Assembly (NCBI GenBank): GCA_964019695.1
Contig: OZ026521.1
Span: 33,515,601-33,579,600 of the forward strand
Length of the DNA: 64,000 bases
From: Loripinus fragilis
Lineage: Eukaryota; Mollusca; Bivalvia; Lucinida; Lucinidae
Reading direction: 5' to 3'
Positions 1-11,282 of the stretch are shown piece by piece (the stretch's first letter is position 1; the number at the start of each line of letters is the position of its first letter). The position numbers were made by a program, and so were the translations under genes. A model generated the notes under the pieces. It had not been told where the DNA came from. It ran no database searches and worked only from the letters and a program-made list of their open reading frames with translations.

Positions 1-1599
1 TTGTTATTGTAGCACGAAATATTTTTGATAAAAATAGATTATTGATTATTTTTATACCCTGTCCCACCCACTTAAAGGGGAAATTCACACTTTTTTAAAT
101 GCATTTATTATAGAGCTTACAGTATGGTAGGAATAATCATTCATTTAATGTGTGTGAAATCCTTTCAACTAGCCTGTAATTAATTACTTTCAGTCGGCAC
201 TGGGGGTCTGGCCATTTGCATGTCAAGTTGACTGGAATCACTATGACCTGCTTACACACTACCAGACAAAGTCGTAAGTCCTTGATAATGGCAAAAATTA
301 ACACTGTTTCAAAGTAATATTTTAAGCAGTGTGTACATTGATGGCTATATTTTGATACATGGGCCAAGGTTTGGTAATTATTTCTAAAATTCAACCCTTT
401 AAGCACTAATTATTACTATAGCAGACGACATATTTTGTAATAACTTTCTTCATTTTGGGTATAATAGGACATAGCAAAATCGACTGAAACTTATTGAAAA
501 ACAAAATACTTTTCTTTTAATAGTCGTAACATTCTAATTTGCATTAATCTGACTGATAATTGTTATTTAAACAGAATATCAATTATCCAATATTGAAATG
601 AAGCAATGTATGGAACCACTAGCAAGTTGATTCCATGAGACATTTAGCTGACCTGAAATAGAGGTTAATATCCACCTTTCAATGTCAATTACTGTAATAT
701 GGCAGCATCCAGATGTTTAGATTAAGGCAATGAACACTGCCATAATTAACTTAGCAGATGAGGGGATGATCTATGAAAAATATACATGTATAAGTACATT
801 ATGAAATATTTGTTTTTGATTTAAGTAAAATGTTCAAAACCATGAACATACACTTTAAGTCACTGAAGGAGCCCTTCGATGTAATGTTGCTGGCTTTTAT
901 GCTCCTTCTGAAAAAATATTATTTTGACCCTTTTCCCCAACTTCTAATGTCACTGAAGGGACACAAGTGTGTAGTTAAGCCTTGCAGAGTAATTGTTCTA
1001 CTCTTTTAATGTTTATGCTCTTCCATAAGTCATGAAATGTAGATGACTTTCTTCTAGTACATGTACGATTCAATTAGATTATTGTAATCAGAGCGCGTAA
1101 TTCAAAAATAATTTTCTTATTTCTCAGCCAAAACATATGTATTTTTTTTAGTTTAAACGTATTTATCGTCAATATAAAGCAAGGAGTCGGGTCATAAGTT
1201 TTTCCAACATTATTTTGTTACGGCCCTTCCCATAATACATATGTCCTGGGTACTCAAAAAAACCGTCTCGGTGAGCACCCAACACATGTTAAAACTGGTG
1301 AGTAAGATAATATTCACAATTTTACGCTCAAACATTTTTAGAACGCTGAAAAAATTACGCACATCAAAGGGTTACTGGATCAAGAAGTTGCGTCCTTTTT
1401 GCGTCCTTCAATTGCGTCCTTTTTCAAAATGGCGACTTCTCTTAAAGGAGAGAATTTGCTCCGAATTCTTTCCTTTTAGAGCAGTTCCTTATGGTATGGA
1501 AAGTCACGTTACATTTTATTACGCACGTGCGTAAATGCGTTATGGGAGCTACGCCAATGCTATGATTTAATTTATTGGTTTTTCTTGCGCATATTTCAG
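1..1599. other. Non-coding AT-rich DNA left of the fibrinogen exon
   Basis: No exon, RNA gene or clear transposon end is supported here. A segment around 1240-1340 resembles sequence around 58525-58620, so it holds at least one dispersed repeat fragment. The missing 5' exon of the FReD gene would be expected here or further left. It must end one base into a codon, but no convincing candidate was seen. Confidence 0.5.
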
Positions 1600-1858
1600 A
1601 CTGCCTTACACTTTACCAGCATGGGTTTGTTCAAAATGGGATTTACGAACTTAAATTATCAGAGCCAGCAATAACCAAGGCCTATTGTGATATGTCGGCA
1701 GGCGGTTGGACCGTATTCCAGAGACGCCTAGACGGAAGTGAAGAATTTGACCGGAACTGGAATGATTATGTAAACGGTTTTGGCAACAGAGCAGGGGAAT
1801 ATTGGCTAGGTTTAGAAAATATTTATTTCCTGACGAAAAAGGATAGTGAACTATACAT
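1600..1858 (+). CDS. Fibrinogen-related (FReD) gene, exon for N-terminal half of domain
   Basis: This exon encodes about 86 residues of the N-terminal half of a fibrinogen C-terminal domain, the ligand-binding fold of ficolins, tenascins and molluscan FREPs. Visible family marks are an early Cys (DCLTLYQHGF), CDMSAGGWTVFQRR, DGSEEFDRNW, DYVNGFG and GEYWLGLENIYFLT. An AG acceptor ends at 1599 and a strong donor (gtaagtg) starts at 1859. The exon starts with two bases of a codon and ends two bases into one. It joins in frame to either downstream terminal exon (5764 or 11283), giving a full domain of about 207 residues, normal for the family. The product is probably secreted, but the signal peptide exon is not seen. 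Family assignment is firm; the specific role (lectin or immune recognition) is inferred from the family. Confidence 0.9.
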
Positions 1859-2015
1859 GTAAGTGTTTGCTTAGATTCATTCACTGTAAAATAGGTGTAA
1901 GTAAACACCAGAAGAGGTGGCAGCTGTCCTTTCTTCTTTGGCAATCATCTTCCTGAGGAAGAGATAGCTGGTTGCTTTGCTTTGTGTTCTTGCTGACATG
2001 TGGCTTTCTGTGTTC

Positions 2016-2210
2016 CACACCGGATAGCGGCAATCAAAAACGTTCTTAAGAATCGAGGAGCGCAAATCAAAAATTGCAAGAAACAGTGTTTTCGATTTCC
2101 ATTTGTCGCCTGTTGGGCGACAAATTGCAATCAAAAACTCTGTTTCTAACTATTTTTATCTACGTTCGTCGATAGTCATTAACGTTGTCGATTGCCGCCG
2201 ATCCGTTGTG
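2016..2210. mobile_element. Foldback MITE (CACACCGGAT ends)
   Basis: The ends are imperfect inverted repeats of about 30 bp (CACACCGGATAGCGGCAATC against the complement of the right end at 2181-2210). A second small inverted repeat (TTTGTCGCC / GGGCGACAAA) sits in the middle. Related sequence with the same GATTGCCGCCTATCCGGTGTG ending occurs at 52735-52935. No coding capacity. Confidence 0.6.
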
Positions 2211-2315
2211 TGTTCGTTTTTTTTCTCTTCTCGCGATGCCGTGGTTTGGTCTGTGGCTTGTGATTATCACATTTCTTGGTCAGTCACACTCACTTGTGTT
2301 TTAAGTTCCCGTGCT

Positions 2316-2321
2316 CCCCCA

Positions 2322-2352
<31 letters not shown>

Positions 2353-2354
2353 AC
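2316..2354. repeat. Poly-C followed by (CA)n microsatellite
   Basis: A run of C broken once by A leads straight into about eight CA units. Simple sequence, probably length-polymorphic. Confidence 0.9.
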
Positions 2355-2733
2355 TCCTACACCTCCACTACACTCACCCTACCTCAATCAATTATGTTTC
2401 GCTTATATATGTTGTTGCTGATCTGTATATCCCGCCAGTCGATGGTGCACCAGGGATCCCTCGATGAAGAAACTCTGTAAATCAACAACAATTCAGATGA
2501 ATATTCGTTGTAATATTTAATAACAAAGCTCAAATCCAGGCATAAACTGGAGGGCTCATGAGATGGAACGGCCATATTTACTGCCATGAATATTATTGAA
2601 AACGTTTCTGATACGGTTGTCATCTATTTATGTGCAGTTTGTGCCTAGTATCTCTTAGCGTTCCAGGAAGTCCCCCTCAATCTGTCCATTTATATTGGTA
2701 CTGTGTACACATAGGGCAACAATCTGTGCACCA

Positions 2734-2988
2734 GGACCCGGAATTACAATGCCTCCTTAAAGTTAAGGAAGACTTAAGTTAAGTATTAATATTTCAACAT
2801 GCTATATTAAATGCTAAATAAATTGCCTGGATCGATGCAGTAATTGTGGTCGAAGATATCATTGTGATCTACCGAAAAAATGAAACTTTTTTGATTTTAA
2901 CCAGTTTGAAACGTTATTTTTCGCATCCTGAAAAATCAATACTTATAAGTCTTCCTTAACTCTAAGGAGGCATTGTAATTCCGGGCCC
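2734..2988. mobile_element. MITE with about 45-bp terminal inverted repeats (GGACCCGGAATTAC ends)
   Basis: The left end reads GGACCCGGAATTACAATGCC and continues CTCCTTA..AGTTAAGGAAGACTTA; the right end is its near-perfect complement. Another copy lies at 62004-62242 in the opposite orientation. A third is split by a mariner-type insertion at 38945-40249. Non-coding. Confidence 0.8.
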
Positions 2989-3159
2989 AGAGCGGGATAA
3001 CCATCATGACAATCCAAGATGCCAACTCATGTATACATTACACTGAAACTAATTTGTTACAGTAACCTTTTGAAATAATTTGAAAGTTTTATTCGTTCAT
3101 TATTCAATACTTCTGAAGATTTTATTCGTGATATTATCTGAAAAATAGAGAGAACTTGC

Positions 3160-4020
3160 AATGTTGTTAAGTTTTAGCTCATCTGAGCCGATGGTGACTC
3201 CGGCGTCCGTCGTACGTTGTCCGTCCGTCATCATTTTCAAACATCTCCTCCTCTGAAACCACTCAGGAAAATGAACTCAAATTCCATAAGGAGACTTCTC
3301 AGGTTGGGGAACGAAAGTTTGTTCAAAAGCTCCTCGTCACATAGCCAAGATGGCCGCCATACCCCTATTTGATTAAAACCATTTAAAAATATTTTTCTCT
3401 GGAACCAGAAGGCAAATGGACTTGGGACTTGGCATGTAGCATTTAGGATTTGGAACCTACCAAGTTTGTTCAAATGATGGTCCTAGGTTGATCTTGACCT
3501 ACTTTACGCCAATGCCAAATTTGCTTCCCTGTGCATTTAAATGGGAATGTTTGAAAAGTTGGATTTTTTAAACTGCTCATTATTTTTATCTTTTTATACA
3601 GTATTTAAAGAGGTGTATTCGCTTAGCTGAAATAGCCATTTTACCAAGTGGCCCTCTATACCAAAACTATATACATAAAAGCATTGAGGCAAAAGTCATT
3701 ATAACCACTTGATAGGATTAACACAATAAGACAATGACTATAAATAAGTCCCAAAGGTCAATGGGTTTTTTTTACCTTTCACCCACCACTTAGGCAATTA
3801 AACTCAAACTTGAGATCATTAAAACTTCTTAGGACTGGAGAATGAAAATTTATGCAAATGGTTTCGGCCACATGACCAAGATGGCCACCACGACAATATA
3901 TGGTAAAACCCTTTAAAATCTTCCTCTCCACAACCAGGAGGCCAATGCCATAAGACTAAGTATGTATTATTTTGGATGTTGGGCCTACAAAGTTTGTTCG
4001 AATGGTGATCCTAGATTGAC
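3160..4020. repeat. Dispersed repeat with GTCCGTCCGTC and AAGATGGCCGCC motifs
   Basis: Two related stretches (about 3230-3500 and 3790-4020) share blocks such as CAAGATGGCC and TTTGTTC(A/G)AATG(A/G)TG and read as tandem, diverged copies of one non-coding repeat. A fragment with CCGTCTGTCC also follows 4988. No open frame. Confidence 0.4.
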
Positions 4021-4059
4021 AGTCTGGTATTACACGACCCTTGGGTCTGCACTATAATC

Positions 4060-4601
4060 ACTATCAAAACTATCACTATCAGTCCATCTAGATAGATATG
4101 TTGAAACGTCCAGTTCGGCTATCCTAACATTGCTTTCAATTAAGATACTGGGAGTTTCATTCTAATCAGGAAACATTCACATTCATGGGTCGTCCATATT
4201 ATTATCAGTTGATTTTCTATATATATTCTGTAGGAAAGGGCATCTCTTAAATTTAAAGGTTGTCGAACCCCATTGTTTGTTTGTAATCAATCTTCTATCT
4301 CTTAATCATTCCAAAAGATTAAATTGAGACTTTCATTGATAAATCTCGATACCAGTTATTGCTATTTGATTTTTTAATCTATACATTATTGTTTTATTGC
4401 TTTAAGCTATAAGTTTTTATGATTGGTCCACGTGATATTTTTACAATACGTTGCATGATAATTGCGTTATTGAAATCATAGAAGGCTTTCCATTTCATGA
4501 TTATTGTCAAAGTAGTGAAATGTCAAGATCGTGGTCTCATGGATTTGGAGTATCATCATGTGTAATTATGTATTGCAATTGTAAGATAGATTTAAGATTA
4601 A
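4060..4601 (+). repeat. Segmental duplication unit A (left part)
   Basis: Blocks here recur in order at 5285-5430 (the segment around GATAGATATGTTGAAAC) and at 6540-6704 plus 7794-7905 (around AAGGGCAT.T.TTAAATT and GTCAAGATCGTGGT). The 6.5-7.9 kb copy precedes the second fibrinogen exon as this copy precedes the first. Tandem duplication of exon plus flank is the simplest reading. Confidence 0.55.
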
Positions 4602-4841
4602 CCCTTAAAGCGTCAAGAAAAAAATGCATCTGAAAATGTCGTCCGCTGGAGTCATCTGCTGCAAATAATTGCCTAACATTACTGACAAATTAAGTATAGA
4701 AGCAAGCAGCGTGGACCCAGAACAGACTGCTCCTATAGGAGCAGTCTGATCTGGGTCCACACGGTTTGCAACGGAGGCGTCATAAACATTTCAGCAGACG
4801 AGAAAAGCAGACGACTTTTGTTGCGATTGGCGCTTTAAGGG
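4602..4841. mobile_element. piggyBac-like MITE, copy 1
   Basis: The element starts TTAA-CCCTTAAAGCG and ends CGCTTTAAGGG-CTAA, with a hairpin at about 4710-4775 built from CAGTCTGATCTGGGTCCACAC and its complement. TTAA flanks plus CCCTT-type ends fit piggyBac non-autonomous elements. The right TTAA has one mismatch here but is intact in copy 2 (8560-8775). The matching site in duplication unit B (near 7845) is empty, so this insertion is younger than the duplication. Confidence 0.7.
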
Positions 4842-5763
4842 CTAATAGATCAGGCTGAATGCATTTCGATACTGATAAATTAACTGCTACCAGCGTTTCA
4901 TTCATCAATGCATGTCTGTTAGTGAAAACTAAATATTCAATAAATTCTATATCGCCCATAACCATACGAATTTTCATAGTTAATTGCACAACCCTTGGGT
5001 CTGCACTATAATTACGGCGTGTTTGTCCGTCTGTCCAGCCGTCCGTTACCAGTTAGTGAAAATCCTTGTAACTCTTGAGTGTTAAGGGATATTTGAATCA
5101 ATTTTGAATACTTATTTTAATATTGTCCAGCCACTGGTTTGCAAAACAGCGACTAGTCTTCGCCTAGATTTTTTTGGCGAAGCCTAGTCACCGTTTTGCC
5201 TACCTTTCTTGGAAAAGCATAGTCACCATTTTGCATACATGCGTCTCGATAATGTTAAAATGTATTAGAACCCTCTCTATAGTACATAACCTATTTCAGA
5301 ACAGATATCCGTCCACCTTGATAGATATGTTGAAACACCCAGTTCGGCTACCCGAACATTGTTTTCAATTTAAATACCAATATTTCCATTCTAATTAGAA
5401 AGCATTCTACGTAGGTCGTGCATATTACTGTCAAATGATTTTCTGTAAAATGGCACAGGTATATTCGTCATTATACACGTCCTGAAGCAAGTGCTCGTGT
5501 TACCCTGAGATGCGTATGCGTGGTCATGGGTGATTTGAGCTATAGCTGGAGAGTTTGTGACTGTCACCTTAAGCTTGTCGACATGTTTCAAACGTTTACT
5601 ACACCTGTCGTGAGCAGCCAAACAAAAGAAGACCAAAACTGCATTCTGCAAAACATTCGATCTGCATTTAGCTGTCTTTAAGATATTTTTAAGTAGCCGC
5701 AAACAAAAGCAATGGTTATATGACAACGTGCAGGACCACAAGTTAAAGTCCTTTCTCTTTCAG

Positions 5764-6127
5764 ATACTTAGAGAAGTTCACTGGAAGTAAAAAGAAATAT
5801 TACGCCCATTTCGAGACAATTACCATATCAAATTCCTTGGATTTCTATCGGATCAATGCAACGGGGTTTTCAGGAGACACCGGCGATGCCATGGCGAATA
5901 CGAACGAGATGAGATTCACAACATATGACAAGGATAATGACTTGAAAAATGGTCTAAATTGTGCGGAAGATTTAAGTGGTGGTTGGTGGTACAATAGGTG
6001 TCATTCTTGTAATCTTAATGGCGCGTATGGTGATACCACGTATGGCGTTGGAATCAACTGGTATCATCTGACAAACCATTATGCATCACTGAAAGCAACA
6101 ACCATGAAAGTTAGACGAAAACAGTAA
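5764..6127 (+). CDS. Fibrinogen-related (FReD) gene, alternative last exon a
   Basis: This exon encodes the C-terminal half of the fibrinogen domain (about 121 residues) and a TAA stop. A pyrimidine-rich acceptor (ctttctctttcag) precedes it. The first base completes the codon left by exon 1600-1858. Family marks are the calcium-site-like DKDNDL, the Cys pair NCAEDLSGGWWYNRCHSC, NLNGAYG, GINWY and a basic C terminus. It is the same length (364 bp) as the exon at 11283 and shares about 57 bp of upstream intron with it. Since both end in a stop, only one can be used per transcript. About 80% of residues are shared, and the differences cluster in the second half. Confidence 0.88.
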
Positions 6128-6704
6128 CCAGTAACTCTCTGCATCCTGGGTAATTTTGCATGCTTTTTTTTTTATATGTCTGTTGTTTTTTTTTCAAAAT
6201 TTACTATCTCTCAGGAAAGCCATGTCAAACAGTTCAGATGCAGAGCAAGCACACTTTAACGCCGGGCTGAATTTGGGTCACAACTGTTTTTTTTATGTTT
6301 TTTTTCCAAAGGTTTAGCAGCAGTAGCAAGAGCAAAGAGATAACGAATGGAGAATGTGACATCTGTCGTTTGGATGCTTCTCATCCAAGTCCACAATTTT
6401 TCAGTCATGGCCAAAGCAATAAATGCCAGTCATGCCACAGCGAACTACTATCATCTCGAATATTTACATGTTTTCAAAGATGTTTAGGCCATTTAAGTTA
6501 GAAAGTACTTTCGGAATAATCTTCCAATGGCGACAAGCAATTATAATCTATTAGTATTCTGTAAGAAAGGGCATGTTTTAAATTAAATTTAAATACTGAC
6601 GAGCCCAATTATTTGTAAACATTTTTACACCTGCATCCATCGTCACTCATCAGATATTGAAAGTGATTGTCAAAGCAGTGAAAAGTCAAGATCGTGGTTT
6701 CATG
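6128..6704. other. Downstream flank of FReD exon a
   Basis: This non-coding stretch starts with a repeat (GGGTAATTTTGCATGC at about 6149) that also follows exon b and recurs near 19110 and 34330. The block from about 6530 resembles duplication unit A. No gene is seen. Confidence 0.5.
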
Positions 6705-7793
6705 AAGGACCTCTGACACTTTGATAGGGTATCTGCCTATTTTTCAGATGCTTCCCAAAACGTCCTTATGCATAATATATAACTGGTATCCTTTTGAATA
6801 GGACGCTTGATGTATTAGATTAAGGTTTTAATTAGACAGGCAGATCCCTTTGTCACAACAACAGACACTTCCAAAGGGGTAGGGGTTGCAAAATTTGACT
6901 TCACCAAAACATTTAGAAATCAAATATTTTCACCTGTAAGGGTATTATATCATCAATACTTGATTACAAATCACGGTGAAAGTATTTTAAAGTCCAAAAT
7001 CATGAGCATTTTAATGATTATTTTTGTTGTTGTTTTTTTCTATCTGATTTGTTAAGAACTATTTTGAAGTGCAACTGTAGTCCACATTCAACTTGATGAC
7101 AATGTATTTACCTGGTGCAATATTATGCAGCAATATACTATAACCATTCATCCATGCGTAAAGTGCACCTAGCCAATGACCATGTAGTTTATGTATATTG
7201 GATAGATACAGTATATGTGCAAAATAATCTACCAACTGAAATAAGTAAAAGGACAATTTTCATAATCTAAAGAAAAATGTGCTAAAACGTTGTAATATTT
7301 CGTGACTAATGAGTTATGAAAAAGAAGCTTACTTGTACTATTTTTTTTCATTATATTAGAAAAAAGAGAGTTTAAAGAGAGCACACCAAAAAATCCAAAT
7401 GCTAACGTTGGGGCTCGCCCAGACGTCACAGTTTGGGCTGCGAGATATCACCCCCCCCCCCCCCCCCCGAGTTCCAACTAGCTTTTTACATATGTTATGT
7501 AAAATATGAGAACACACTTACGTGCAAAAGGATTAGTTGGAACTCTGGGGGGGGGGAATGGTGTTTTAAAAATATTTTTTCTATTTCCTATATGTATAAT
7601 ACAAAAAGTGACCATTTAAGCCCCAAAATAAAGCCGTACATTAATGGAAATAGGTAATCAAATGCAAAATCATAAAATAAAGACTAACGGCGAGCTTATA
7701 TATGAAAAAGGAAGCATTTGATCAACTTTAATTTTTATCAAAATTATAGGCAGCGATACACTGTGATTCCTATTACCACCGTCAGAGGTCCTT
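6705..7793. mobile_element. Inverted-repeat transposon of 1.09 kb, non-coding
   Basis: The ends are AAGGACCTCTGAC and its complement GTCAGAGGTCCTT. The paralogous segment near 4530 lacks it (TCATGGATTTGGAG against TCATG-element-TGGAG), so the boundary is supported by an empty site. The interior has no convincing frame. A C-run/G-run hairpin sits at 7451-7556. The superfamily is not recognised. Confidence 0.65.
7451..7556. repeat. Hairpin bounded by poly-C and poly-G
   Basis: An 18-base C run followed by GAGTTCCAACTA is complemented by TAGTTGGAACTC and a G run, enclosing about 50 bp with the palindrome-like TTTTTACATA..TATGTAAAA. It can form a long GC-capped stem. Confidence 0.75.
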
Positions 7794-7914
7794 TGGAGCA
7801 TCACCATGCGTAATTATATAGTGCATTTGTTAAGATTTTTTAGACTGATTGATGCATTTCGATAGTTCATTTATCAATACATGTCTATTATTTCATATAA
7901 AGTAAGTAAGGGTG

Positions 7915-8190
7915 CAAAGATCAGGAATCGATGCAATCAAGTACTGTACCTGACCCAGGATACCAATGGGAAAGTGACAAATTCACAGTTAGACACCACA
8001 AACGAGAGCCATGAGGTCAGCCCTTTCCCAGCAGGTGACCACAAAGCACATATAAACAGACGCACACAAAGACAAAGCAAACACAAGACAGAAAAACATA
8101 AATGATCCACAAAAGAAATACCGCCTTGGAACGGTCAATAAAATATTTTACTGGAGGGCTGAAACCGGTTTAACGGCGCCAACCTCACCC
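7915..8190. repeat. Dispersed repeat family R1, copy 1
   Basis: Shared blocks (ATCAGGAATCGATGCAATCA, GCCCTTTCCCAGCAGGTGA, GATCCACAAAAGAA, ACCGCCTTGGAACGGTCA, ACTGGAGGGCT) recur in order at 32430-32507 plus 33672-33880 and at 34845-35110. Non-coding, superfamily unknown. Confidence 0.7.
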
Positions 8191-8559
8191 TTAACTCAGA
8201 TGTGGATCAAGACATATAGATATTTGGTTTGCATGAAATACACCTAACTTATTTGTGCATCATCTCCTAAAACATATAAATCAAGATATAACAAGGAGAT
8301 AAAGCAAAGATAAGGACTCAACAGTAAATAAAACTGAATATTGGAGCAATAGAAATCCAACAGGTAAACCCCGGTGGGCCCAACAAACAGCCAAACATCA
8401 GGCCCCCACCATCTCATCAATAGATAATTTTTTAAGTCTGAACCATCAAAGAGACTGAAGTCCGACCCACCGGCGTGCAATTAAAGAGGAAAGCAAAGTT
8501 GCCAACCGTGATTGGGTTGACCACCCAATATATGATGAGTATATCGACATAATAATTAA

Positions 8560-8775
8560 CCCTTAAAGCGCCAAGAAAAAATGCATCTGAAAACTGACGT
8601 CTGCTGAAATCGTCTGCTGGAAATGATTGTCTAACATTACTGATGAATGAAGTATAGAAGCAAACAGTGTGGGAGCAGTCTGATCTGGGTCCACACTGTT
8701 TGCCATAGAGGCTTCTTAAACATTTCAGCAGACGAGAAAATCAAACGACTTTTGTTGTGATTGGCGCTTTAAAGG
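8560..8775. mobile_element. piggyBac-like MITE, copy 2
   Basis: Perfect TTAA lies on both sides (8556-8559 and 8776-8779), with ends CCCTTAAAGCGCCAA and its near complement. The internal hairpin arm carries GCAGTCTGATCTGGGTCCAC. Compared with copy 1 it lacks about 25 bp of the left hairpin arm. Confidence 0.72.
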
Positions 8776-9195
8776 TTAAAAATTTTCCGTATTTTGACTA
8801 AAGCTGGTTCGTGTGTTATGCAGTCCACTCTGTGTTTTTAATTAATTATCTTTGGACGCGTGTAGCAAAAATAAGATAAGTGGCCATGAGTGATTTAATT
8901 ATTGCACCAGTTTGTAATTTTGAGCAGCAAACGCTAGAAACACATTCATTGCTCAAAATTATCCTTGTGTTTCAAAAGGTTTACTGCTCAACCAGCTATT
9001 TTTTCTGGATTGAATGTTAGAAATCACCACTGCCATGGTGACATTTGTCAGGCCTCCAGGAGCTATAAAATGCGCAAAATTTTCCACAGAATCATTTAAA
9101 ATGTGCATTTTACGAGTCGTACAAAGTTAAAATAAAACAGTTTAAACTTAGAAAGAAACACAAACGGATATACCGGTCATAGCACACTGTGTGAT

Positions 9196-9415
9196 GTTTT
9201 TTTCACGCCAAGTAAAAGATTTTATGGTTTGAGGCCATCACCCAGTCCACCGCTGATAGGCAACCTTGACCATAGGGCTTATCAGCAGTGAAGAATTTCC
9301 AGTATCCAATTAGCTTTCTCCAAAATTTATTAAGCTATTTCCAAATCGGTATCACGCATTCAGATTTTGGAATTGTCAGAGGTAAGACCTCGTTTCTATT
9401 CATTTTGCTCAAAAA
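9196..9415 (+). repeat. Direct repeat of about 215 bp, copy 1 (copy 2 at 10648-10868)
   Basis: Blocks CAGTCCACCGCTGATAGGCA, ACCTTGACCATAGGG, ATCAGCAGTGAAGAA and GTCAGAGGTAAGACCTC occur in both copies about 1.45 kb apart. The last contains a donor-like GAGGTAAGA. An LTR was considered, but no coding region, primer-binding site or TG..CA ends were seen. Confidence 0.6.
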
Positions 9416-9734
9416 CTTGTTTTTTGCGGTTTGTTATTATAATTCTCTTTGCATAAGACGTAGATATATTTATCATAATTCCCTATTTTTCTGTATCACA
9501 CGAATAAGGTAAAACTCGAGTGTAACACTAAGTTTTAGACAATTTCTTTGAAAGTTTTTCATTCAATATGGCGTCAGACGCTCACGCCATCTAGTTTCGT
9601 GGTCCCCTCTTAAGCTAGCGACAACCAATTACTTTTTTTGCGGAACAAAGCATCATTGAAAACAAAATCCTTCTCCTAGGTCACTCATTTATTAGTCATT
9701 TCAAACTGTGAAAAACAACCAAACACATTTCACA

Positions 9735-9869
9735 TACTCATTGAATCTCAACCCTCGTGAATTCATGGTGCAGTATTCTTCTTTTGCTCGGGACCACTGT
9801 AGCAGCTATCAGAGAAAAGCGCTTGTCGGACGTCGAAGATTTTGATCCAGACATGGTAATTTTACAAAT
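9735..9869 (+). pseudogene. Decayed SGNH-hydrolase-like fragment, copy 1
   Basis: Reading frames here give TTVAAIREKRLSDVEDFDPD and then MVILQ, the same as copy 2 at 10114 but with one extra base before the Thr-Thr block. The fragment is cut by the MITE at 9870. SGNH-type domains occur in some retroelement ORFs, so this is probably a retroelement remnant rather than a host enzyme. Confidence 0.45.
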
Positions 9870-10106
9870 GAGCTGCGACAGGAGATTTTCAACAATGTGG
9901 TATGTACGACCAGCAAAGCCTCAGATCAGCCTGCGCATACGCGCAGTCTGATCAGCGCCTTTGCTAGTGACTTGAATATTCTATGACTCTTAAGCTACTG
10001 ACTGAACATCATTTGGAGTTTCTAAGCTTGAAAGGAGGCTGCAGAGGCTCGCCGGAGTCAACACTTGTCAAAATGCCACAATGTTGGAAATCACATGTCG
10101 TGGCTC
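9870..10106. mobile_element. 237-bp MITE, family M237, copy 1
   Basis: Inverted ends of about 31 bp run from GAGCTGCGACAGGAGATTTT to the complement ending at 10106. An internal hairpin reads CAGCCTGCGCATACGCGCAG. Copies of exactly the same length lie at 53234-53470 and, with diverged ends, at 17230-17466. It sits exactly between two copies of the SGNH fragment. Confidence 0.7.
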
Positions 10107-10350
10107 AGTTCACATACTCATTGAATCTCGACCCTCGTGAAGTCATGGTGCAGTATTCTTCTTTGCCTGGGACCACTGTAACAGCTATCAGAGAAAAGCG
10201 CTTGTCGGACACGAAGATTTTGATCCGGACATGGTAATTTTACAAATTGGGACTAATGATCTAGCAGATAATCAATGAACACACGAAACACTAATTTCTG
10301 CCATAACGGATTTGGTTGACACCTTATTTTGTTATTCCGGAAAAATTAAA
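10107..10350 (+). pseudogene. Decayed SGNH-hydrolase-like fragment, copy 2
   Basis: The frame reads SLNLDPREVMVQYSS, GTTVTAIREKRLSD and then, after a shift, EDFDPDMVILQIGTNDLAD, a TGA stop, and ETLISAITDLVDTL. GTNDL matches the conserved G-x-N-D block of SGNH hydrolases. One frameshift and one in-frame stop make it non-functional. About 135 bp duplicates 9735-9869. A retroelement origin is inferred. Confidence 0.5.
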
Positions 10351-10587
10351 ACACAACTTTCCTCAGTCATTTTTACATGGTTATTGTTTGCTTGTTGCTT
10401 TGCTTGTGTGGGCCTCCTTGTCAGCTTTTAGCTGCCAATTCATGGCGCTTTCTATTTGCCCACATTTGCCGAAATTCACTTTTTATCATCTGTTCATTGC
10501 AAAATAGTTCATACTTTTACTTTCAACCAACTCTGGCATTTTTCCAATAAATGCTCTGTTACAACAACTTTGTGTTCCGTTTCATTT

Positions 10588-11282
10588 CGACAAACAAGCC
10601 TGCTTCGCACCAAGCACTCCTACAAACTTTTGTCTCCAAAACCATAAATGTTTTTTTACGCCAGGTAAAATGTTTTATGGTTTGAGATTATCACGCAGTC
10701 CACCGCTGATAGGCAACCTTGACCATAGGGGTTTATCAGCAGTGAAGAAATTCCAGTATCCAATCAGCGTTTTCCAAACTCAATTCAGCTATTTGCATAT
10801 TGGAATCACGCATTCTTTTTTTGGACTTGTCAGAGGTAAGACCTCATTTCTATTCATTTTTGCTAAAAAAACACTTCCTTCCTTCACCGTCACCTTATTT
10901 CTGTTACCACTGCATTTCAATTATGAGGCTCAAAGAGATTGTATCATCTACACTACCATGTATCTAATGTATCGTTAGCTTATTGTTTTGCTTTCTTGTA
11001 CACTCTAATGTGATGTTAACATGCAATTCAGTTCATTAGTTTTGTTATCTGACTGAATACCATTGAGTTCATATAATGGAACTACTCAGGGGTACATCCT
11101 AAGACAGATCCCCTATTCTCCCAGGGTACAACCAAAGACAGATCCCTTATGCTCGCGGGTTTGACAAACAAGTCTGCTTTGCAACAAGCACTCCCACAAA
11201 CTTTTGTCTCCAAAACCATAAACAAAATCTATGGTCATGTAGCGACGTGCGTGACCACAGATTTACGTCCTCTCTTTTTCAG
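10588..11282 (+). repeat. Nested direct repeats before FReD exon b
   Basis: A segment of about 60 bp (ACAAACAAGCCTGCTTCGCA ... CTCCAAAACCATAAA) at about 10588-10648 recurs at 11160-11221. Between them lies copy 2 of the 215-bp repeat (10648-10868). No gene is seen; the last 60 bp are intron shared with exon a. Confidence 0.5.

Noticed and set aside
1241..1534. 97-aa + strand frame
   Set aside because: No signal peptide or family features; overlaps a dispersed repeat also present near 58530.
9196..10868. Pair of 215-bp direct repeats as LTRs
   Set aside because: No TG..CA ends, primer-binding site, polypurine tract or gag/pol between them; an ordinary nested duplication explains it.
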